A stretch of DNA of 10,539 nt from Leptospiraceae bacterium UBA2033 (GTDB taxonomy: Bacteria > Spirochaetota > Leptospiria > Leptospirales > Leptospiraceae). The notes beneath the pieces are model-generated. The model searched no databases, had not been told where the DNA came from, and worked only from the letters and a program-made list of their open reading frames with translations. The DNA is taken from contig DDBL01000202.1 in the NCBI GenBank assembly GCA_002333425.1, forward strand, positions 1 through 10,539, in the 5' to 3' direction. Within the stretch, counting starts at the first letter, position 1, and each line of letters starts with the position of its first letter. A program made the translations under genes and the position numbers. This document shows, in pieces, positions 7,111 through 10,539 of this stretch.

Positions 7111-7439
7111 TCGTATTGTTTTTTTCGATTTTGCTCACAATCTCTACATATATTTTGAATAGATGGTGGATTATAACGAACAATAAAATCAATATAACGT
7201 TTTCGTTTTCCGCAATGAATACATGATTTCTTTTTTTCTAAAATCTCTTTTCCAAAAAAAGCCAGAGCATGATCGAATCCACGTTGTTTTATAGGATGAA
7301 TTCTTCCGTCACGGCTAAGAGCTATTTTGTCCGATAAGTTGGCGTATTCTTTTTCAGTGAGAGGTTTTTCACCGCGTAGTTTTCGTCTCTTATTTAACTC
7401 TTTAAAAGATTTATTAAAATGTTTAAGTTTTCTTTTCAT
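7107..7439 (-). CDS. Small basic four-cysteine zinc-ribbon protein, function unknown
   Basis: The 110-residue, strongly basic protein ends in a CXXC-X21-CXXC pair (Cys73, Cys76, Cys98, Cys101), with His75 inside the first pair and a Lys/Arg-rich tail. This is a zinc-ribbon layout. Similar knuckles precede the nuclease part of some HNH endonucleases, but no HNH catalytic histidines follow here, so nuclease activity is not supported. Residues 1-25 are very rich in Lys and Arg, which suggests nucleic-acid binding. The ATG at 7439 has only a weak AAAGAA upstream. A plausible promoter and two direct repeats precede it. It stands between two DUF3187-like genes with no operon partner. I do not recognise the family; the complete cysteine set and the upstream signals argue that it is a real gene. 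Confidence 0.65.
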   Translation of the reverse strand: MKRKLKHFNKSFKELNKRRKLRGEKPLTEKEYANLSDKIALSRDGRIHPIKQRGFDHALAFFGKEILEKKKSCIHCGKRKRYIDFIVRYNPPSIQNICRDCEQNRKKQYD

Positions 7440-7462
7440 AAATTTTGTATTCTTTGAGATAG

Positions 7463-7508
7463 CGCATAATATTAGATATCTGCATTTTGTATATAACGCA
7501 TAATATTA
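7463..7508. repeat. Two direct repeats upstream of the zinc-ribbon gene (operator-like)
   Basis: The 12-mer CGCATAATATTA occurs exactly at 7463-7474 and 7497-7508, 34 bases apart, and similarity continues past each copy (TA, then GCA). The distal copy overlaps the predicted -10 box of the zinc-ribbon gene. The proximal copy would lie in the leader. Placement suggests binding sites for a regulator, possibly the zinc-ribbon protein itself; this is inference. Confidence 0.6.
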
Positions 7509-7533
7509 AATAATCGCACTTGAGTAATCCCAA
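7505..7533 (-). promoter_or_regulatory. Predicted sigma-70 promoter of the zinc-ribbon gene
   Basis: On the minus strand TTGGGA (7533-7528) and TTTAAT (7510-7505) are separated by 17 bases, matching consensus at 4 and 5 of 6 positions. Transcription would begin near 7498 and leave a leader of about 60 bases. The -10 box overlaps the distal CGCATAATATTA repeat. Confidence 0.4.
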
Positions 7534-7534
7534 G

Positions 7535-7807
7535 TTTTTATCCCTAGGTTTTTTTTAATGCCCTTATCAGACAATTTATTTTCATAGTTTACTTTTAGCA
7601 ATTTATTTCTATGTATTTGCCGTCATTTATTATTTTGTTTGTATGTTAGATATCACCTATCTAAACTTCTATACCAAATGCTATTTAAATAAAGTCCTTG
7701 TAGGTAATTACTTTTGTCAGTTGGTATATATATTTTAACTCCTTGAATTTGTAGGATTAGGTCTAGAAATTAGCATAATTCATTTTATTCGTAATTAAAG
7801 AATAAAA
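7535..7807. other. Non-coding AT-rich stretch with one small dyad
   Basis: I find no convincing gene here on either strand. The only structure is a perfect 7-bp dyad, TTAGATA at 7646-7652 and TATCTAA at 7658-7664, around five bases. It has no T run after it and no GC in the stem base, so it is more like a protein-binding site than a terminator. TTAGATATC also occurs at 7472-7480 beside the direct repeats. Confidence 0.4.
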
Positions 7808-8045
7808 GTAACTACTCAGTGTGGTTTGCCACGGAGACACAGAGAATAATGGGACTGCGCTATTTTTATTACTATTCGTCGAATTAAAGAGAGCTAATAA
7901 AATATTTGGATTCAATTTTTATGTTGTAATAGAATAGTAACAACGGCTGAATTAATAGAATAAACAGGATAGTATGAATTAGACTCTCTTTAAATCTCTC
8001 TGCGTCTCCGTGTCTCCGTGGCAGTAACTTATGCTGAGTAGCTAC
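7808..8045. mobile_element. MITE-like non-coding element with interrupted terminal inverted repeats
   Basis: The ends are inverted copies in three blocks. Block one is GTAACTACTCAG 7808-7819 against CTGAGTAGCTAC 8034-8045 (11 of 12). Block two is GCCACGGAGACAC 7828-7840 against its exact complement 8010-8022. Block three is TTAAAGAGAG 7884-7893 against its exact complement 7984-7993. The centre, about 90 bases, has no coding capacity. The right arm carries a tandem GGAGACAC/GGAGACGC. The element ends 13 bases beyond the stop of the adjacent DUF3187-like gene. No transposase is encoded, and I could not define target-site duplications. Confidence 0.6.
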
Positions 8046-8058
8046 GTTCTGATAGAAA

Positions 8059-9177
8059 TTATTCTTTTAAACAAAGTAAACTGGTCTGTACACTAACGTC
8101 AGGAACAGACCGAGTAATTGGATCTTCTGTAAAATTGACTCGTAGGGCGCAAGAGGGGAATACTTTCCAATTCAGTCCGAAGGATAAAAGCACTGCAGTT
8201 TGATTGAGTAATCTTATTGCTGAATGGTAAGGACTTCCCTTTATTTCAAATTGACCAACTACGGAAAATTTTTCGGTGAATGTGTATCCGAGCGTTGAAG
8301 ATAAAGCGGCAAAAGGTTTAACATGAATCTCCCGGGAATTGAATGGATCTGAGGGGATAATACCAAATAGATTTACGAATACAAAATAATAATCAAAATT
8401 CCATTTGGAAGAAATTCCTGTGGCTAAGTCAGGTTTGCCTGTTCCCATAGATAGATTTGTATTTCCAGTTGGAATTTTCACAGAATTAATCCAGGCGAGT
8501 GTAGGCAACCAACCATTTTGCTCTCTTAACTTCCACTTAGCGTCTAACACTGAGTCACCCAAACTTGTGCCTAACTTTCCTTTTACAACATACTTCATGT
8601 TATCCGTTATATGAAAACCGAATTGATTATCAGAATAAATATCTCGCAGTGGGTAAGGAATTCCAACTGTGCGATGAAAACCGGTGATAGGTCTATCAAA
8701 AATTCCAGTGTTGTATGATAAAGCCGAAATGTCTAAACCAATTTCAAAATTTTTAAACAGACCGTAACTTAGTTTTGTATGAAATCTCTGAATTTCTGCA
8801 TCAATTCTCACATGAGATTGTTGTTCAAGCCTTCCATAAGTTAATAATTCTGACAGATAATACGTATTAGGCGTTAAACTTCCATCTGCATATTCCTTAG
8901 AATAATAACTCCAATACAAAGGTTTATACGTAGAATAATTAGATCCGTAATCCACTGGAGCATTATTATTATCAATCATGTTGGAAATTGCCATACCAGA
9001 ATCAATACTCATTTTCCCTTTCTCAAGAGTTTTAGGAGTAGTAGGATATGGCTCTAAGAACAAAAGAAATGGGAGGTACAAATTGCGATTTTCAATAGGT
9101 CTTTCTATTAGCGCATCTGAGAAAATATTTTGCCCAAACCCAAATAGAAAAAAAACTATAAAAATTTTGGAGGGCAT
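8059..9177 (-). CDS. DUF3187-like envelope (probable outer-membrane) protein, second paralog
   Basis: The protein of 372 residues starts MPSKIFIVFFLFGFG and has a clear signal peptide with likely cleavage near the FSDA region (about residues 19-22). The rest is beta-rich. It has the FDRPITGFHRTVGIP motif (FHR at 167-169), matching the LDHSIEIFHRSTGV motif of the gene at 5742, and a C-terminal LRVNFTEDPITRSVPDV segment similar in plan to FENILTYSNTPDIGF there. I infer an outer-membrane beta-barrel-like or surface role; the function is unknown. The open frame extends to a TTG at 9225, but the ATG at 9177 is the first ATG and places the signal peptide at the N-terminus, so it is preferred. The gene is divergent from gyrB. 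Part of its 3' coding sequence is repeated at 7024-7054. Confidence 0.75.
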   Translation of the reverse strand: MPSKIFIVFFLFGFGQNIFSDALIERPIENRNLYLPFLLFLEPYPTTPKTLEKGKMSIDSGMAISNMIDNNNAPVDYGSNYSTYKPLYWSYYSKEYADGSLTPNTYYLSELLTYGRLEQQSHVRIDAEIQRFHTKLSYGLFKNFEIGLDISALSYNTGIFDRPITGFHRTVGIPYPLRDIYSDNQFGFHITDNMKYVVKGKLGTSLGDSVLDAKWKLREQNGWLPTLAWINSVKIPTGNTNLSMGTGKPDLATGISSKWNFDYYFVFVNLFGIIPSDPFNSREIHVKPFAALSSTLGYTFTEKFSVVGQFEIKGSPYHSAIRLLNQTAVLLSFGLNWKVFPSCALRVNFTEDPITRSVPDVSVQTSLLCLKE

Positions 9178-9337
9178 AGTAGTGTCTTGAAATAGTATGC
9201 TTCGATAAAGGTAAAATGACAGCAAGCGAAAAACAAACTTTGCAATTGATTGAAATTCACGTTAGTTAAATTCTAAATCGTTAAAAGATGTTGCCTTATA
9301 GGGAAAGAATATAGGATTGTTATATGAGGGTTATTTT
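9178..9337. promoter_or_regulatory. Divergent control region between the DUF3187-like gene and gyrB
   Basis: This 160-base AT-rich gap must hold the start signals for both divergent genes. On the gyrB side TTGAAA occurs at 9250-9255, but no good -10 box sits 16-18 bases downstream. GAGGG at 9326-9330, seven bases before the gyrB ATG, is a good ribosome site. I see no terminator or DnaA-box cluster. Confidence 0.45.
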
Positions 9338-10539
9338 ATGAGTCAACAAGAAGCAACGTACGGCGCGGAAAAAATCAAGATTCTAGAGGGTTTAGAAGCA
9401 GTTCGAAAACGTCCTGGAATGTATATAGGAACTCAGGATGAGTCTGGGTTACACAAAATGGTCTACGAGGTAGTAGACAACTCCGTTGACGAGGCAATGG
9501 CTGGACATTGCTCTCATATTCTAATCAAAATTCTCCCCGGAAATATCATCGAAGTCTCGGATAACGGGCGCGGCATTCCAACTGGCATTCATCCTGACAA
9601 AGGTGTTTCTACTGTCGAAGTGGTTTTAACTATTTTACACGCAGGTGGTAAATTTGAAAACGATGCTTACAAAGTATCTGGCGGCTTACACGGTGTAGGC
9701 GTTAGTGTTGTAAATGCGTTATCCGAATGGTTGGAAGTCGAAGTTCATCAAGGCGGGAAACTTTATTATCAAAAGTATTTTACGGGTATTCCTGATAAAC
9801 CGGTCGCTGTGATTGGGGAAGCTGCTGGTAGTGGGACGACAGTTCGTTTCAAACCCGATGCAAGTATTTTTACCACAACTGAATTTCAATACGACATGCT
9901 TTCTTCTCGATTTAGAGAGATGGCTTTTCTGAATAAAGGTCTCAATCTAAAAATCCAAGATCTTCGTAAAGAAGATGGTCACTCTGCCGAATTCAACTAC
10001 TCCGGTGGAATTGTTTCGTTCGTCGAGTTACTCAATGAAAGCAAACATCCGATTCACGATAAAGTAATTCATTTTGAAAGTCAGAAAGATGGAGTAATGG
10101 CAGAAGTCGCTCTTCAATACTCTGATACTTATTCTGAAAATATATTCTGTTTTACCAATGCAATCAATAATAGTTTGGGTGGAACTCACCTCGAAGGATT
10201 TCGCGCCGCTCTCACAAGAACGTTAAACGACTTCCTTAAAAAAGATACGAATACTGCCAAGAAGATGGATAGCGGCTTTTCGGGAGAAGATGTTCGAGAG
10301 GGGCTAACGGCTGTTATCTCCATTAAAGTTCCACAACCACAATTCAATTCACAGACTAAGGAAAAATTAGTCAACGCCGAAGTAAAAGGAATCATGCAAA
10401 CGATAGTCTCCGAGCGACTAACGCTTTATTTTGAAGAAAATCCAGCGATCATCAAAAAGATCATTGAAAAATCCATGCTCGCCGCAAAAGCAAGAGAAGC
10501 CGCTCGTAAAGCGCGTGACCTCACAAGACGTAAAACTGT
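9338..10539 (+). CDS. gyrB: DNA gyrase subunit B, N-terminal 400 codons (cut by window end)
   Basis: GyrB is the ATPase subunit of DNA gyrase, which with GyrA introduces negative supercoils. The frame runs without a stop from the ATG at 9338 to the window edge. The GHKL ATPase fold is complete: EVVDN with the catalytic Glu44 and Mg-binding Asn48, DNGRGIP with Asp75, HAGGKF with Lys105, and GGLHGVGVSVVNAL (115-128). The transducer domain follows, with QTKEKLVNAEV before the window ends. The TOPRIM domain with EGDSA lies outside. The overall sequence fits GyrB better than ParE, for example MSQQEATYGAEKIKILEGLE at the start. A GAGGG ribosome site seven bases upstream fixes the start. Neither recF nor dnaN lies upstream, unlike the dnaA-dnaN-recF-gyrB order common in bacteria. 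Whether gyrA follows cannot be seen. Confidence 0.96.
   Translation, partial: MSQQEATYGAEKIKILEGLEAVRKRPGMYIGTQDESGLHKMVYEVVDNSVDEAMAGHCSHILIKILPGNIIEVSDNGRGIPTGIHPDKGVSTVEVVLTILHAGGKFENDAYKVSGGLHGVGVSVVNALSEWLEVEVHQGGKLYYQKYFTGIPDKPVAVIGEAAGSGTTVRFKPDASIFTTTEFQYDMLSSRFREMAFLNKGLNLKIQDLRKEDGHSAEFNYSGGIVSFVELLNESKHPIHDKVIHFESQKDGVMAEVALQYSDTYSENIFCFTNAINNSLGGTHLEGFRAALTRTLNDFLKKDTNTAKKMDSGFSGEDVREGLTAVISIKVPQPQFNSQTKEKLVNAEVKGIMQTIVSERLTLYFEENPAIIKKIIEKSMLAAKAREAARKARDLTRRKT

Noticed and set aside
7519..7541. Short hairpin CTTGAG/CCCAAG followed by five T as a plus-strand terminator
   Set aside because: The stem is six pairs with one mismatch, and no plus-strand gene ends nearby. The same bases fit the -35 region of the minus-strand zinc-ribbon gene.
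7440..8058. CRISPR array or tRNA gene in the longest non-coding gap
   Set aside because: The repeats are only two direct 12-mers and one inverted pair, with no regular repeat-spacer series, and I saw no cloverleaf with a TTCGA-type arm.
9178..9225. TTG at 9225 as start of the second DUF3187-like gene
   Set aside because: It adds 16 residues before a good signal peptide and has no ribosome site; the ATG at 9177 gives a normal exported protein.
9178..9337. Replication origin next to gyrB
   Set aside because: I saw no cluster of DnaA-box-like TTATCCACA sequences and no dnaA, dnaN or recF gene in the window.
9324..9341. Five-codon reading frame MRVIL whose stop overlaps the gyrB start as ATGA
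   Set aside because: It contains the gyrB ribosome site itself and has none of its own; such short frames arise by chance.

Overview
The window is AT-rich chromosomal DNA from a Gram-negative bacterium, most likely a spirochaete of the Leptospira group. That placement is inferred from recollection of family members: the GyrB N-terminus reads like leptospiral GyrB, an RsbU/SpoIIE-type phosphatase with an N-terminal membrane anchor is present, and two beta-rich DUF3187-like envelope proteins carry signal peptides. No search could be run. The ABC exporter and these exported proteins fit a double-membrane cell.

Layout. (1) 1-1998, plus strand: the 3' end of an unidentified gene, then 12 bases later an MsbA-type ABC exporter. 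(2) 2007-3218, minus strand: a CorA-family divalent-cation channel, convergent with the exporter, with only 8 bases between stop codons. (3) 3399-4487, plus strand: a membrane-anchored PP2C/SpoIIE-type phosphatase, divergent from corA. (4) 4496-4618: a palindromic repeat of two inverted hairpin units between convergent genes, ending on the stop codon of the next gene. (5) 4616-5695, minus strand: tRNA 2-selenouridine synthase (SelU/MnmH). (6) 5742-7034, plus strand, and 8059-9177, minus strand: two DUF3187-like envelope paralogs whose 3' ends face each other. Between them lie a small four-cysteine zinc-ribbon gene (7107-7439, minus), a short remnant of a third DUF3187-like gene (7015-7110, minus), tandem operator-like repeats (7463-7508), and a MITE-like inverted-repeat element (7808-8045). 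(7) 9338 to the window end, plus strand: the N-terminal 400 codons of gyrB, cut off by the window edge.

The genes are mostly independent housekeeping or envelope functions in frequent convergent or divergent pairs, not one pathway. I see no new defence or biosynthetic system. The most unusual content is the repeat-rich tract from 5.7 to 9.2 kb and the hairpin element at 4.5 kb. One repeat family (GCCACGGAGACAC type) occurs three times, and one copy lies inside the annotated 5' coding end of a DUF3187-like gene. A 31-bp segment shared by 7024-7054 and 8122-8152 indicates duplication and decay of a paralog. The two hairpin units at 4.5 kb differ by compensatory base-pair changes, so their fold appears to be under selection.
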